Assembly (NCBI RefSeq): GCF_001514065.1
Contig: NZ_KQ948434.1
Coordinates: 62,001-126,000 of the forward strand
DNA length: 64,000 bases
DNA from: Streptomyces antibioticus
GTDB lineage: Bacteria > Actinomycetota > Actinomycetes > Streptomycetales > Streptomycetaceae
Reading direction: 5' to 3'
This document shows positions 41,362 to 50,357 of this stretch, in pieces. The translations under genes were made by a program, and so were the position numbers. Numbering within the stretch: the first letter of the stretch is position 1; each line of letters begins with the position of its first letter. Under the pieces are notes generated by a model, which saw nothing but the letters and a program-made list of their open reading frames with translations, was not told the DNA's origin and did no database searches.

Positions 41362-42483
41362 GTGCAGACGATGCCCGCCCATGCGGCCCACCACGACGAC
41401 CGTGAGATCGAGACCCTCGACGACTTCGACGCCACGGTCTCGGCCCGCGGCACCCTCGCCGGCTTCCGTGTTCAGGCCGTCGATCTGACGGACCGCACAA
41501 GGCAGTTGCTCGCCACGGACACCACGGGCGCGGTCTTCCTCGGTTGCCCCATGCGGGAGGACGCGGCGGCCAAGGTCCGCGCGGACGGCGCGATGGTCTT
41601 CCCGCCCGTCCCGAACCTCCCGTTCAACCCGTACCGCGGCCTGCTCTACTCCCCCGACGAGTTGTTCGCCGGCCTCGCCAAGGGGTACGAGGAGACGCCG
41701 GACGCCCGCGCGTACGCCTGGTTCCAGCAGACCAAGGCCGACGGCGACATATTCGCCTCGATGCTCCGCTCGATCCACGACGACGCCGTCTCCGACGCCC
41801 TCGACGAACTCCTGCGCGGTACCCGGGTGGTGGGCGTCATGGGCGGTCACGCGATGGCCCGTGGCACGGAGGAGTACGCCGGTGCCGCCCGGCTCGGCCG
41901 GGAGCTGACCCGGTCCGGCCTCACCGTCGCCACCGGCGGCGGCCCCGGCGCGATGGAGGCGGCGAACCTCGGCGCGTACGCCGCCCCGTACGACGACGGG
42001 ATGCTCACCGAGGCCCTCCAACTCCTCGCCAAGGCGCCGAGGTTCACCCCGTCGATCACCGACTGGGCGGCCGCCGCCTTCGACGTGCGGGCACGCTGGC
42101 CCAAAGGTGGCTCGTCCGTGGGCATCCCGACCTGGTTCTACGGCCACGAGCCGCCGAACCCGTTCGCGTCCCACATCGCCAAGTACTTCGCCAACGCCAC
42201 CCGCGAGGACGGCCTGTTGGCCCGCTCGAACGCGGGCGTCGTGTTCCTGCCGGGCGCCGCCGGGACCGTACAGGAGATCTTCGACAACGCGACGCCCAAC
42301 TACTACGAGTCGCGCGGCGAGCCGACGCCGATGGTGCTCGTCGACCGGGCGCACTGGACGGAGCGGCTGCCGACCTGGCCGCTGCTTACGGCACTTGCGC
42401 GGGAACGCTCGATGGAGTCGCGAATCGCCCTGGTTGACCGAATCGAGGAGGCTCCGGCGGCGTTGAAACGTCTCGGTGGTTAA
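41362..42483 (+). CDS. LOG-like Rossmann-fold nucleotide-binding protein
   Basis: A 373-residue cytosolic protein. The central part carries the lysine-decarboxylase-like (LOG) features: VVGVMGGHAMARG, GGGPGAMEAANLGA and PGAAGTVQEIFDN, the last a variant of PGGxGT. Small LOG proteins release free cytokinins from nucleotides, but this one is twice their length, with added N-terminal and C-terminal regions, so its substrate is uncertain. GTG at 41362 appears leaderless; ATG 41371 is the alternative. Confidence 0.82.
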   Translation: MQTMPAHAAHHDDREIETLDDFDATVSARGTLAGFRVQAVDLTDRTRQLLATDTTGAVFLGCPMREDAAAKVRADGAMVFPPVPNLPFNPYRGLLYSPDELFAGLAKGYEETPDARAYAWFQQTKADGDIFASMLRSIHDDAVSDALDELLRGTRVVGVMGGHAMARGTEEYAGAARLGRELTRSGLTVATGGGPGAMEAANLGAYAAPYDDGMLTEALQLLAKAPRFTPSITDWAAAAFDVRARWPKGGSSVGIPTWFYGHEPPNPFASHIAKYFANATREDGLLARSNAGVVFLPGAAGTVQEIFDNATPNYYESRGEPTPMVLVDRAHWTERLPTWPLLTALARERSMESRIALVDRIEEAPAALKRLGG

Positions 42484-42521
42484 TAAGCAGGTAAAGCCAA
42501 CGTCCTCGATGCGCTTACACG

Positions 42522-42549
42522 TTGACACTACTTACGCCACACTTATAAA
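42522..42549 (+). promoter_or_regulatory. Near-perfect housekeeping promoter for LAETG protein gene
   Basis: TTGACA (42522-42527), 16-bp spacer, TATAAA (42544-42549). Such a close match to the sigma-70 consensus is rare in Streptomyces and suggests strong constitutive expression. Transcription would begin near 42556, giving an untranslated leader of about 90 nt. Confidence 0.75.
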
Positions 42550-42644
42550 CCTGTGAGCCTCTTGGGATTGGTGTTGTCGCATCCCGTGATGTTCCGTCAC
42601 CACTCCGCCCACCCCCCGCAATTGCGCCTCCCGTAAGGACAAAC

Positions 42645-43343
42645 GTGGCAGTTCTGTCCATATCTCGCCGTACCGTCGCCCGTTCCGTGCGCGTCCTCGG
42701 TGTCGCCACCGCAACCGCCGCGCTCGCGCTCGGTGCCGCCGGCAACGCGCTGGCGTGCAACATCAAGGAATTCTCCGCCGAAGCCAAGTGCGACGGCGAC
42801 AAGGGTGTCATCACCGTCACCGACGTCGACAAGTCCGGCGTCGAGGCGACCGTCTCCGTGTACCTGGTGGAGAACAACGCCGACGTCCGCATGGTCGGCG
42901 AGAAGACGGTGAAGGGCTCCAAGGAGGGCACCACCATCACCTTCGAAGAGGCCTGGCAGCCCAACGCGGAGTACCGCGTCCACGTGGTCGCCCTGCCCTA
43001 CATCAAGGGTGATGACGTCAGCCCGAACCTGACGACCCCGGCCACGGCCTGCAAGACCGAGGAAGAGACGCCGACCCCGACGGCCACCCCGTCGCCGTCG
43101 GAGTCCACTCCGGCCGAGGAGGAGTCCGACAGCCCCGCCCCGTCGGCCTCCGAGAGCAGCACCGCCCCCGCGGACACGTCGAGCAACGCCCCGACCCCCG
43201 CGGCCGGTGAGTCCAACCTCGCCGAGACCGGCGCCAACTCCAACACGGGCCTGATCGCGGGCATCGCGGTCGCCCTGGTCGCCATCGGCGGCGGCGCGGT
43301 CTTCTTCGGCCTGCGTCGCCGTGGAGCGAGCAGCAGCCGATAA
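42645..43343 (+). CDS. LAETG-anchored cell-wall protein
   Basis: A 232-residue sortase substrate. Signal peptide of about 37 residues ending before CNIKEF, a folded domain of about 100 residues, a Ser/Thr/Pro/Glu-rich stalk, then the sorting signal LAETG (192-196), hydrophobic [20 protein letters not shown] and the tail [11 protein letters not shown]. LAxTG signals are handled by class E sortases in Streptomyces; no class E gene is in the window. GTG at 42645 follows AAGGAC by 6 nt. A strong promoter lies upstream. The folded domain is unrecognised. Confidence 0.88.
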   Translation: MAVLSISRRTVARSVRVLGVATATAALALGAAGNALACNIKEFSAEAKCDGDKGVITVTDVDKSGVEATVSVYLVENNADVRMVGEKTVKGSKEGTTITFEEAWQPNAEYRVHVVALPYIKGDDVSPNLTTPATACKTEEETPTPTATPSPSESTPAEEESDSPAPSASESSTAPADTSSNAPTPAAGESNLAETGANSNTGLIAGIAVALVAIGGGAVFFGLRRRGASSSR

Positions 43344-43359
43344 GCACGGCACGCACAGC

Positions 43360-43396
43360 GGTGTGGCCCGTCCTCCGTCAGGGGACGGGCCACACC
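43360..43396. terminator. Terminator after LAETG protein gene
   Basis: A 16-bp stem (43360-43375 with 43381-43396, one G-U pair) with a 5-nt loop, 16 bp after the stop. It serves both converging genes. Confidence 0.82.
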
Positions 43397-43412
43397 CATG
43401 TCACCCGGGGCA

Positions 43413-44189
43413 TCACCCGAAGGTGGCCCGCTCCAGCCAGAACTCCAGCAGCTCCCGCTCGCCGAGTACCTCCAACCCCGGGCTGTCCAACGGCAGTCGA
43501 CGGTAGAAGGCGAGCATGACGGCGGTGAGCGGTCCCCTGAGCGCGACGGTCGCCTTCTCGTGCCCGCGCCGCCAGGCGATGGCCTCCTCGCCCAGCTCGA
43601 CGATCCACTCACCCGCGTGGTCGGTGGCATGCAGATGGATGCTCTTCCCCGGCCGCCGCAACTCCTTGGCGGCGTCGTGCGGTTGGTTCCGCTGCACGAA
43701 CTCGACGATCTGGAGCCACTCGTCGATCGCGTCGGCGGCGATGTCCGGTGCTACCTCGTAGGGCAGCCCGGCGGCGAGGGTGGCGTCGGCGCGGTGGACC
43801 GTGAGCTCATGGGTCATGCGGCGGGCCCAGAAGCCGGCCGTGGGGATGCCGGCCCACGACCACACCGCGGCATCCGGCCCGGCCTCCCGCAGCGTGCCGA
43901 CGAGCATCTCCCCGGTCTCCGCGAGCCACGCGTCCAGCGCACCGGCGCCCCTGGCCCCCTCGCCCGACGGCGTCTGGTCCGCGGGGACCGCCTCCTGCGC
44001 CCGGACGCGCACCAGCGCCTCCACCCCGCGCAGGGCGCCCCCGGTGTGCCGGACGAGCTGTTCCAGCGTCCAGTCCGGGCAGGTCGGCACCGTCGCGGTC
44101 AGATCGGCGCCGGAGGTCACCACCGCCCGGAGCAGGCCGACCTGGTGGGCGATCTCATCGCAGTAGCGGTCATGCGGGAGCAGCGTCAT
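43413..44189 (-). CDS. Mycothiol-dependent maleylpyruvate isomerase family protein
   Basis: A 258-residue protein of the DinB-like MDMPI family. The N-terminal four-helix domain has the metal-binding pattern: His in HQVGLLRAVV, CPDWTLEQLVRHTGG, and HELTVHRADATLA. The C-terminal domain (LHATDHAGEWIVEL) is also typical. Such proteins use mycothiol, the actinobacterial thiol, as cofactor for isomerisation or detoxification. ATG at 44189 has AAGGTG upstream. It lies 25 bp after the stop of the thiQ-like gene and may be read from the same transcript. Confidence 0.85.
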   Translation of the reverse strand: MTLLPHDRYCDEIAHQVGLLRAVVTSGADLTATVPTCPDWTLEQLVRHTGGALRGVEALVRVRAQEAVPADQTPSGEGARGAGALDAWLAETGEMLVGTLREAGPDAAVWSWAGIPTAGFWARRMTHELTVHRADATLAAGLPYEVAPDIAADAIDEWLQIVEFVQRNQPHDAAKELRRPGKSIHLHATDHAGEWIVELGEEAIAWRRGHEKATVALRGPLTAVMLAFYRRLPLDSPGLEVLGERELLEFWLERATFG

Positions 44190-44214
44190 GCCCCGCACCT
44201 TATGGGCCGTCCGA

Positions 44215-45231
44215 TCAGCCGAGTACGACGATTTCGGCCGCGTCGAACTCCACCCCGACGGTGTCCCCCACCTCCGGCGCCGCCCGCAACGCACACGCCG
44301 CCTCCAGCACCGGCGCGTCCCCCTCCGGCCGCAGCCGTACGGCGACATGCGTGCCCTTGAAGGTGCGCGCGACGACGGAACAGCGCAGCCCGGCGTCCAC
44401 GAGCCGCACCCCCGCCGGCCGCACCAGCAGGCTCCGCACCCCCTGAGAAGCCCCCTCGGGCACCGGCACCTTGCCCCACGGCGTGTCGGCGGCCTCCCCG
44501 GCGACCGTGCCCTCGACGACGTTCTCGAACCCGAGGAACCGCGCCACGAACTCATCGGCGGGCCGCTGCCACACCTCAAGGGGCGTACCAGACTGCGCGA
44601 TCCGCCCGTCCCGCATCACCACCACCCGGTCGGCCAGCGCGAACGCCTCCCCCTGGTCGTGCGTGACCGCCAGCACGGTCGTCCCCAACCGCCCGAACAG
44701 CTCCCGCAGTTCGACGACGAGCCGTTCCCGCAGCGACCGGTCCAACTGCCCCAGCGGCTCGTCCAGCATCAGCAACCGCGGCCGGGGCGCGAGCGCCCGG
44801 GCGAGCGCCACCCGCTGCTGCTCACCCCCGGAGAGCCCGGCGACGGCCCGTCCGGCGGCCCCGGGCAGCCCGACGAGGTCGAGCAACTCCCCCACCCGCT
44901 CGCTCTGTTCCCCCTTCGAGACCCCGTGCATCCGCAGGCCGAACGCCACGTTCCCGCCCACGTCCCGCTGCGGGAACAGCTGGTGGTCCTGGAACATCAG
45001 CCCGACCCCGCGCTTGTGCGCGGCCACCCCCGCCTGGTCGCGCCCGTCCAGCAACACCCGCCCCCCGTCAAGGTGTTGCAGCCCGGCCACCACCCGCAGC
45101 AGCGTCGACTTCCCGCTTCCGCTCGGCCCGAGCACACACACGATCTCGTGCTCGGCGACCGACAGGTCGACCCCGTCCAGGGCGGCCCGCCCGCCGAAGC
45201 GGACCGTCGCGTCCTCCAGCGCCAGCAGCAT
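44215..45231 (-). CDS. thiQ: Thiamine ABC transporter ATP-binding protein
   Basis: A 338-residue ABC ATPase with Walker A GPSGSGKST near residue 37, signature LSGGEQQR, Walker B LLMLDEPLGQLD and a C-terminal TOBE-like region. By itself it could be an iron or sulfate importer ATPase. The binding protein of the same operon is under a TPP riboswitch, which makes thiamine or a precursor the likely cargo. The start overlaps the permease stop by one base (TGATG). Confidence 0.85.
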   Translation of the reverse strand: MLLALEDATVRFGGRAALDGVDLSVAEHEIVCVLGPSGSGKSTLLRVVAGLQHLDGGRVLLDGRDQAGVAAHKRGVGLMFQDHQLFPQRDVGGNVAFGLRMHGVSKGEQSERVGELLDLVGLPGAAGRAVAGLSGGEQQRVALARALAPRPRLLMLDEPLGQLDRSLRERLVVELRELFGRLGTTVLAVTHDQGEAFALADRVVVMRDGRIAQSGTPLEVWQRPADEFVARFLGFENVVEGTVAGEAADTPWGKVPVPEGASQGVRSLLVRPAGVRLVDAGLRCSVVARTFKGTHVAVRLRPEGDAPVLEAACALRAAPEVGDTVGVEFDAAEIVVLG

Positions 45232-46892
45232 CAGAACTCACCCGTCCGATCGGTCCGCAACCGCTCCAGGACCAGCAGCGCCACCGCGCACACCACCATC
45301 AGAATCGTCGAAAGGGCCATCGCCTGCCCGTAGTTGAGGTCACCGGCCCGCCCCAGCAGCCGCGCCACCGCGACCGGCAGCGTCGGATTGTCGGGCCGCG
45401 CGATGAACACGGTCGCGCCGAACTCCCCCAGCGACACGGCGAAGGCGAAGCCCGCCGCGATCAGCAACGCCCGCCGCACCAGCGGCAGATCGACCTCGCG
45501 CCACACCCGCCAGGGCGACGCCCCGAGCACGGCCGCCGCCTCGCGCAGCCGCTGGTCCACCGCCCGCAGCACCGGCAGCATGGTCCGTACGACGAAGGGC
45601 ACCCCGACCAGCGCCTGCGCGAGCGGCACCAGGATCCAGGAGGCCCGCAGGTCCAGCGGAGGCTCGTCGAGAGCGATCAGGAACCCGAACCCCACGGTCA
45701 CCGCGGACACCCCGAGCGGCAGCATCAGCAGCGCGTCGAAGCCCCGTACGAACCGCCCCGCGTCCCGCCGGGTGAGCGCCGCCGCGGCGAGGCCCCCGAT
45801 CAACACCGCGATGGCGGTGGCGGCGACGGCGTACTCCAGGGAGTTCCCGATCGCCTCGATCGGCGGCACCAGGAACACGCCCCCGTCGGCCGAGGTCAGC
45901 GCCCGGTAGTAGCCGAAGTCCGGCGCGTCGAGCGACCGTTGGACGAGGACCGCGAGCGGCAGCACCAGCAGGACGGCGATCGTGGCCAGCACCCCGGCAA
46001 GCAGCGCCCACTGCCCGGCCCCGCGCGGCCGGCGGGCGGTCGTCTCGGGCGCGACGAGGCGCAGCACGCTCTCCCGGCGCCGTACGGTCCACGCGTGCAC
46101 GGCGAGGATCGCGCCCACCGCCACGAACTGCACCAGCGTCAGGACCGCGGCCGTACCGAGGTCGAAGATCTCGGAGGTCTGCCGGTAGATCTCCACTTCG
46201 AGCGTCGAGAAGGTCGGCCCGCCGAGGATCTGCACCACCCCGAAGGAGGTGAAGGTGAAGAGGAAGACCATGAGGGCGGCCGCGGCCACGGCGGGCGCGA
46301 GCGCGGGCAGCGTGACCTTCCGCCAGGCCCGCCACGAGGAGGCGCCCAGCATCCGCGCGGCCTCCTCCTGCCGCGGGTCCATCTGCCCCCAGAGCCCGCC
46401 CACCGTCCGTACGACGACCGCGTAGTTGAAGAAGACGTGCGCGAGCAGGATCGCCCACACGGTGGTGTCGAGGCGTACGCCCCACAGCTCGTCGAGCAGC
46501 CCGCCGCGCCCGACCAGCGCGAGGAACGCCGTACCGACGACGACCGTCGGCAGCACGAACGGGACCGTGACGACGGCCCGCAGGATCTGCTTGCCGGGGA
46601 AGTCGTAGCGCGCGAACACATACGCGCCCGGCAGCGCGACCGCGAGCGTCAGCGCGGTCGAGGCGAGCGCCTGCCAGGTGGTGAACCACAGCACGTGCCG
46701 GATGTCGGACTGCGCGAGCACGTCCGTGATGCGCCCGAACTGCCAGCTGCCGTCCGCCTTGAGCCCACGCGCGACGATCGCGGCGACGGGCCAGGCGAAG
46801 AAGAGCCCGAAGAACGCGACGGGCAGGACCATGAGGCCCAGCCGCGCCGCGGCCCTCCTACGACCGGCTACTTCAGTACGAGCGAGGTCCAC
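45231..46892 (-). CDS. thiP: Thiamine ABC transporter permease (fused two-domain type)
   Basis: A 553-residue permease made of two similar halves, each with about six membrane helices and an EAA loop (EEAARMLGASSWRAWRKVTL; LREAAAVLGASPWRVWREV). This two-in-one form is typical of ThiP and FbpB. It starts with a GTG at 46892 that overlaps the binding-protein gene by 25 bp; the ribosome site is weak, so translation is probably coupled. Grouped with the riboswitch-controlled binding protein, thiamine import is the best reading. Confidence 0.88.
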   Translation of the reverse strand: MDLARTEVAGRRRAAARLGLMVLPVAFFGLFFAWPVAAIVARGLKADGSWQFGRITDVLAQSDIRHVLWFTTWQALASTALTLAVALPGAYVFARYDFPGKQILRAVVTVPFVLPTVVVGTAFLALVGRGGLLDELWGVRLDTTVWAILLAHVFFNYAVVVRTVGGLWGQMDPRQEEAARMLGASSWRAWRKVTLPALAPAVAAAALMVFLFTFTSFGVVQILGGPTFSTLEVEIYRQTSEIFDLGTAAVLTLVQFVAVGAILAVHAWTVRRRESVLRLVAPETTARRPRGAGQWALLAGVLATIAVLLVLPLAVLVQRSLDAPDFGYYRALTSADGGVFLVPPIEAIGNSLEYAVAATAIAVLIGGLAAAALTRRDAGRFVRGFDALLMLPLGVSAVTVGFGFLIALDEPPLDLRASWILVPLAQALVGVPFVVRTMLPVLRAVDQRLREAAAVLGASPWRVWREVDLPLVRRALLIAAGFAFAVSLGEFGATVFIARPDNPTLPVAVARLLGRAGDLNYGQAMALSTILMVVCAVALLVLERLRTDRTGEF

Positions 46893-47938
46893 GACTTGAC
46901 CCAGTCGTCACGGTTGTCGGCGATCTTCGCCGGGTCCATGGTCTCGGGGTCCTTGGCGGCGGGACCGTACTTCGTGAACTCGGCGGGCACGGCAGCGCCG
47001 TCGACCACCGGGTAGACGAACATGTTGAGCGGCATGTCCTCCTGGAACTTCTTGGTCAGGAGGAAGTCGATGAGGGCCTTGCCGCCCGTGCTGTTCTTCG
47101 CGTTGCTCAGCAGTCCCGCGTACTCGACCTGCCGGAAGCAGGTGCCGTCGACGACACCGGTCGGCGCGGTCGCGGGCTTCGGGTCGGCGTAGATGACCTC
47201 GGCGGGCGGCGAGGAGGCGTACGAGACGACGAGCGGCCGGTCGGCCTTCGCCTTCTTGCCGCCGGCGGACCCGGAGAACTCCTCGTTGTACGCCTGCTCC
47301 CAGCCGTCGACGACCTTGACGCCGTTGGCCTTGAGCTTGGTCCAGTACGCCTCCCAGCCGTCGTCGCCGTACTTGGCGGCGGTACCGAGCAGGAACCCGA
47401 GCCCCGGCGAGGAGGTGGAGGCGTTCTCGGTGACGAGGAGGTCCTTGTAGGCGGGCTTGACCAGATCGTCGTACGACGTGGGCGGCTGGAGCTTGTGCTC
47501 GCTGAACCAGGCCTTGTCGTAGTTGAGGCAGATGTCGCCGGTGTCGATGGGCGTGACCTTGTCGCCGTCGACCCGGTAGCCGGCCTTGATCGTGTCGGCG
47601 CCCTTGGCCTCGTACGACTGGAACAGTCCGTTGTCGAGCGCCCGGGACAGCAGGGTGTTGTCGACGCCGAAGAAGACGTCGCCCTGCGGGTTGTCCTTGG
47701 TCAGGATCGCCTTGTTGACGGCCTGCCCGGCGTCGCCGTCCTCCAGGACCTTGACCTTGTAGCCGGACTCCTTCTCGAAGGCGGCGAGGACGCCCTTGGA
47801 GACGGCCCACGAGTTGTGGCTGACGAGCGTGACGGTCTTGGACTCGCTCTGGGAGCCGCCCTCGTCGGACGACCCGCACGCGGACAGCGCGACCAGGCCG
47901 AGGCCGACGACGACAGCAAAGTACTTCTTGCTACTCAC
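46868..47938 (-). CDS. thiB: Thiamine-binding lipoprotein of ABC transporter
   Basis: A 356-residue lipoprotein with lipobox LSAC (Cys21). The mature protein has the ThiB/TbpA pattern: TVTLVSHNSWAVSKGVLAAF, GYKVKVLEDGDAGQAVNKAI, VFFGVDNTLLSRAL, CFRQVEYAGLL. It binds thiamine or a derivative outside the membrane. The start is GTG at 47938, 9 bp after the TPP riboswitch on the same strand. The only Shine-Dalgarno-like sequence, AGGAAG, lies inside the riboswitch 13 nt upstream, so TPP binding would directly block translation. Confidence 0.93.
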   Translation of the reverse strand: MSSKKYFAVVVGLGLVALSACGSSDEGGSQSESKTVTLVSHNSWAVSKGVLAAFEKESGYKVKVLEDGDAGQAVNKAILTKDNPQGDVFFGVDNTLLSRALDNGLFQSYEAKGADTIKAGYRVDGDKVTPIDTGDICLNYDKAWFSEHKLQPPTSYDDLVKPAYKDLLVTENASTSSPGLGFLLGTAAKYGDDGWEAYWTKLKANGVKVVDGWEQAYNEEFSGSAGGKKAKADRPLVVSYASSPPAEVIYADPKPATAPTGVVDGTCFRQVEYAGLLSNAKNSTGGKALIDFLLTKKFQEDMPLNMFVYPVVDGAAVPAEFTKYGPAAKDPETMDPAKIADNRDDWVKSWTSLVLK

Positions 47939-47947
47939 GGTGATGAC

Positions 47948-48037
47948 CGAACTTCCTACCCAGAATGACCTGGGCGAGGTTCAGAGGGTCTGCGGCCCGA
48001 CGGCCGCACTCTCAGCGCTGTGGCGCTCCCCTGTCGG
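47948..48037 (-). promoter_or_regulatory. TPP riboswitch (THI element)
   Basis: On the minus strand the leader carries the conserved thiamine-pyrophosphate aptamer cores in order: GGGGAGC, then GCTGAGAG, then ACCCTCTGAACCT, and GGGTAGGAAG at the 3' side, with a variable GC hairpin (GCGGCCGTCGGGCCGC) between. This element binds TPP and shuts down thiamine genes. It ends 9 nt before the thiB start, so the likely mode is control of translation initiation. Confidence 0.93.
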
Positions 48038-48081
48038 ATAGATATATGAAGTTATATGAAGGTGTTCTTGCGACGGTCAGA

Positions 48082-49188
48082 CTACCGTTCGCCGGCCGCG
48101 AGCTGACCGCAGGCCCCGTCGATCTCCTGGCCGCGGGTGTCCCGGACGGTCACCGGCACGCCGTGCGCGGCGATGGCCTCGACGAAGGCCTTCTCGTCCT
48201 CGGGCCGCGAGGCGGTCCACTTGGAGCCCGGGGTCGGGTTCAGCGGGATGAGGTTGACGTGCACGGGCTTGCCGCGCAGCAGCCGCCCGAGCCGGTCCCC
48301 ACGCCAGGCCTGGTCGTTGATGTCCCGGATGAGCGCGTACTCGATCGACAGCCGCCGCCCGGACTTCTCGACGTACTCGAACCCGGCGTCGAGCACCTCG
48401 CGCACCTTCCACCGCGTGTTCACGGGGACGAGGGTGTCGCGCAGCTCGTCATCGGGAGCGTGCAGCGAGATGGCGAGCCGGCACTTGAACCCTTCGTCGG
48501 CGAACCGGTGAATGGCCGGCACCAGCCCGACGGTCGAGACGGTGATACCCCGCTGCGACAGCCCGAGCCCGTCCGGGGCGGGGTCGGTGAGCGCACGGAT
48601 CGACTGGACGACCCGCTTGTAGTTGGCGAGGGGCTCGCCCATGCCCATGAAGACGATGTTGGAGAGCCGCGCGGGCCCACCGGGCACTTCCCCGTCCCGG
48701 AGCGCGCGCATCCCGTCGACGATCTGATGGACGATCTCGGCGGTGGACAGGTTCCGGTCGAGGCCCGCCTGCCCGGTGGCGCAGAAGGGGCAGTTCATCC
48801 CGCACCCGGCCTGCGACGAGATGCACATGGTGACCCGGTCCGGATACCGCATCAGCACCGACTCGACGAGCGTCCCGTCGAACAGTCGCCACAGCGTCTT
48901 GCGCGTGGTCCCCTGGTCGGTCGACAGATGCCGGACGACGGTCATCAGCTCAGGAAGCAGCGCCTCCTGCAGCTTGCCGCGAGCGCCGGCCGGAATGTCC
49001 GTCCACTGCTCCGGATCGTGCGCGTACCGCGCGAAGTAGTGCTGCGAGAGCTGCTTGGCACGAAACGGCTTCTCACCGATCTCGGCCACGACATCCTTGC
49101 GCTCGGCAGGAGTGAGATCGGCAAGGTGCCGCGGCGGCTTCTTGGCTCCGCGCGGGGCGACGAAAGTGAGTTCTCCGGGTGCAGGCAT
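48082..49188 (-). CDS. rlmN: Dual-specificity 23S rRNA/tRNA adenine-C2 methyltransferase
   Basis: A 368-residue radical-SAM enzyme that methylates C2 of A2503 in 23S rRNA and A37 in some tRNAs. The iron-sulfur cluster cysteines are C129, C133 and C136 in GCGMNCPFC, and the mechanism-essential second cysteine is in GACGQ near the C-terminus. Further family motifs: [15 protein letters not shown] and [11 protein letters not shown]. Start ATG at 49188 with GGAAGGG upstream. It follows the order cdsA-frr-pyrH seen in Streptomyces, with two small genes in between. Confidence 0.96.
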   Translation of the reverse strand: MPAPGELTFVAPRGAKKPPRHLADLTPAERKDVVAEIGEKPFRAKQLSQHYFARYAHDPEQWTDIPAGARGKLQEALLPELMTVVRHLSTDQGTTRKTLWRLFDGTLVESVLMRYPDRVTMCISSQAGCGMNCPFCATGQAGLDRNLSTAEIVHQIVDGMRALRDGEVPGGPARLSNIVFMGMGEPLANYKRVVQSIRALTDPAPDGLGLSQRGITVSTVGLVPAIHRFADEGFKCRLAISLHAPDDELRDTLVPVNTRWKVREVLDAGFEYVEKSGRRLSIEYALIRDINDQAWRGDRLGRLLRGKPVHVNLIPLNPTPGSKWTASRPEDEKAFVEAIAAHGVPVTVRDTRGQEIDGACGQLAAGER

Positions 49189-49349
49189 AACCCTTCCAGT
49201 GTGGCAGATCATCGGCGGGAGCCCAGGCCAGAGCGGGGTGGGGGTGGTCACCCGGCACGTCACCGGGCGGACCCAAGGCCGCGAACTGTAATAAAACGTG
49301 ATGGATAAGACATCGATGCGGTCATACCGGAGACCCGGTCGGCGGCAAC

Positions 49350-49379
49350 CATTCACTTCGATGCCATTCACTTCGATGC
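49350..49379. repeat. 15-bp tandem repeat upstream of ABM protein gene
   Basis: CATTCACTTCGATGC occurs twice back to back (49350-49364, 49365-49379), 45 bp before the start of the plus-strand gene. It might be a binding site for a regulator or a slippage product. Confidence 0.7.
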
Positions 49380-49423
49380 CCTGTCGCTCCCGTGGCGGCC
49401 GAGCATGCGGAAGGAGCCACCCC

Positions 49424-49726
49424 ATGGCCGACATCAATGTCGCGCTGCACGTACAGGTCGAGGCCCTGCCCGGCAAGGAGGAAGAGGTCGCGGCCTTTCT
49501 CCGCGAGGGCCTTGGCATCGTCCAGGACGAGCCAGGTACCGTCGCCTGGTTCGCGGTGCGCCTGAGCCCGTCCACCTTCGCCATCTTCGACGCCTTTCCC
49601 GACGACGACGCACGCCAGGCCCATCTCGTCGGCCGCCTGGGCAGCGCCCTGATGGAACGAGCCGACGAACTGTTCGCCCAGCCACCTGCCGTCGAGAGCC
49701 TCGACGTCCTCGCCCACAAGCTTTGA
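49424..49726 (+). CDS. ABM-domain (antibiotic biosynthesis monooxygenase-like) protein
   Basis: A 100-residue single-domain protein of the ferredoxin-like ABM fold: [40 protein letters not shown] and the dimer helix [13 protein letters not shown]. Relatives are small quinol monooxygenases, haem-degrading enzymes and stress proteins. ATG at 49424 has AAGGAG 6-7 nt upstream. It stands alone between two minus-strand genes. Function unknown. Confidence 0.85.
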   Translation: MADINVALHVQVEALPGKEEEVAAFLREGLGIVQDEPGTVAWFAVRLSPSTFAIFDAFPDDDARQAHLVGRLGSALMERADELFAQPPAVESLDVLAHKL

Positions 49727-49754
49727 CGGACGCCCGCGCGTCCTGCGAGGTGTC

Positions 49755-50204
49755 CTAGGCGCTCGGACGCTCCAGGCGCTCCTTGAGCAGCTGCTCGTCC
49801 CGCGGGAGCTCCTTGCGGACCTGCGGGCGGACGACGAGGGGGACCAGGGCCTTGCCGAGGCCGTGCCCCTTGAAGTCGACCTCTATCGTCACGCGGGACC
49901 GGCGCCCGTCGTCGAGCGGCTCGATCTCGCCGTGGGTACGGGGCCGGACGGGTCCTTCGATCCCGTGCAGGTCCCAGCTGTGCGGAGGGTCGAGCTCGTC
50001 GAACTCGACGGTCATCGGGATCTCGCGGTTCCCGATCCGCCGGGTGACCCGGACCCGGGAGCCGGCATGGATCGGCCCCTCGTCGAGCGGCTCCGCCTTG
50101 ACGGCGCTCAGCTGCCATTCCGGCAGATGGGAGGGGTCGGTGATGTACGCGTAGACGTCTTCGGGACTGCGGTCGACGTCGATCACTTCACGGATGGCGG
50201 GCAT
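49755..50204 (-). CDS. SRPBCC-family (START-like) protein
   Basis: A 149-residue protein of the polyketide-cyclase/START hydrophobic-pocket fold: [36 protein letters not shown] and [18 protein letters not shown]. Such proteins bind hydrophobic ligands; this one has a short basic helical end. ATG at 50204 with AAGGAGG upstream. It is separated from cdsA by a strong terminator, so it is an independent unit. Confidence 0.85.
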   Translation of the reverse strand: MPAIREVIDVDRSPEDVYAYITDPSHLPEWQLSAVKAEPLDEGPIHAGSRVRVTRRIGNREIPMTVEFDELDPPHSWDLHGIEGPVRPRTHGEIEPLDDGRRSRVTIEVDFKGHGLGKALVPLVVRPQVRKELPRDEQLLKERLERPSA

Positions 50205-50280
50205 GACGCCCTCCTTCCAGGGCGATCCCCTGCGAGGGCTTACAGGGAAATCGTCCCACCGGACCGCCCCCGAGAACAGC

Positions 50281-50308
50281 AGAAGCCCCCGCCTCAGCGG
50301 GGGCTTCT
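50281..50308. terminator. Terminator of the cdsA transcript
   Basis: Perfect 12-bp stem AGAAGCCCCCGC / GCGGGGGCTTCT with the 4-nt loop CTCA, 50 bp past the cdsA stop on the minus strand and upstream of the SRPBCC gene. Confidence 0.9.
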
Positions 50309-50310
50309 CC

Positions 50311-50355
50311 AGACATCCGTACGACAGACAGCCGTACGACAGGCATCCGTACGCC
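50311..50355. repeat. Three 15-bp tandem repeats after cdsA
   Basis: Three units at 50311-50325, 50326-50340 and 50341-50355 share the core CCGTACG (AGACATCCGTACGAC and variants). They fill the space between the cdsA stop and its terminator. Confidence 0.8.
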
Positions 50356-50357
50356 GG

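Noticed and set aside
48082-50118. 678-residue extended rlmN frame
   Set aside because: The segment upstream of 49188 runs antisense through the ABM gene and into the SRPBCC gene; RlmN homology starts at 49188.
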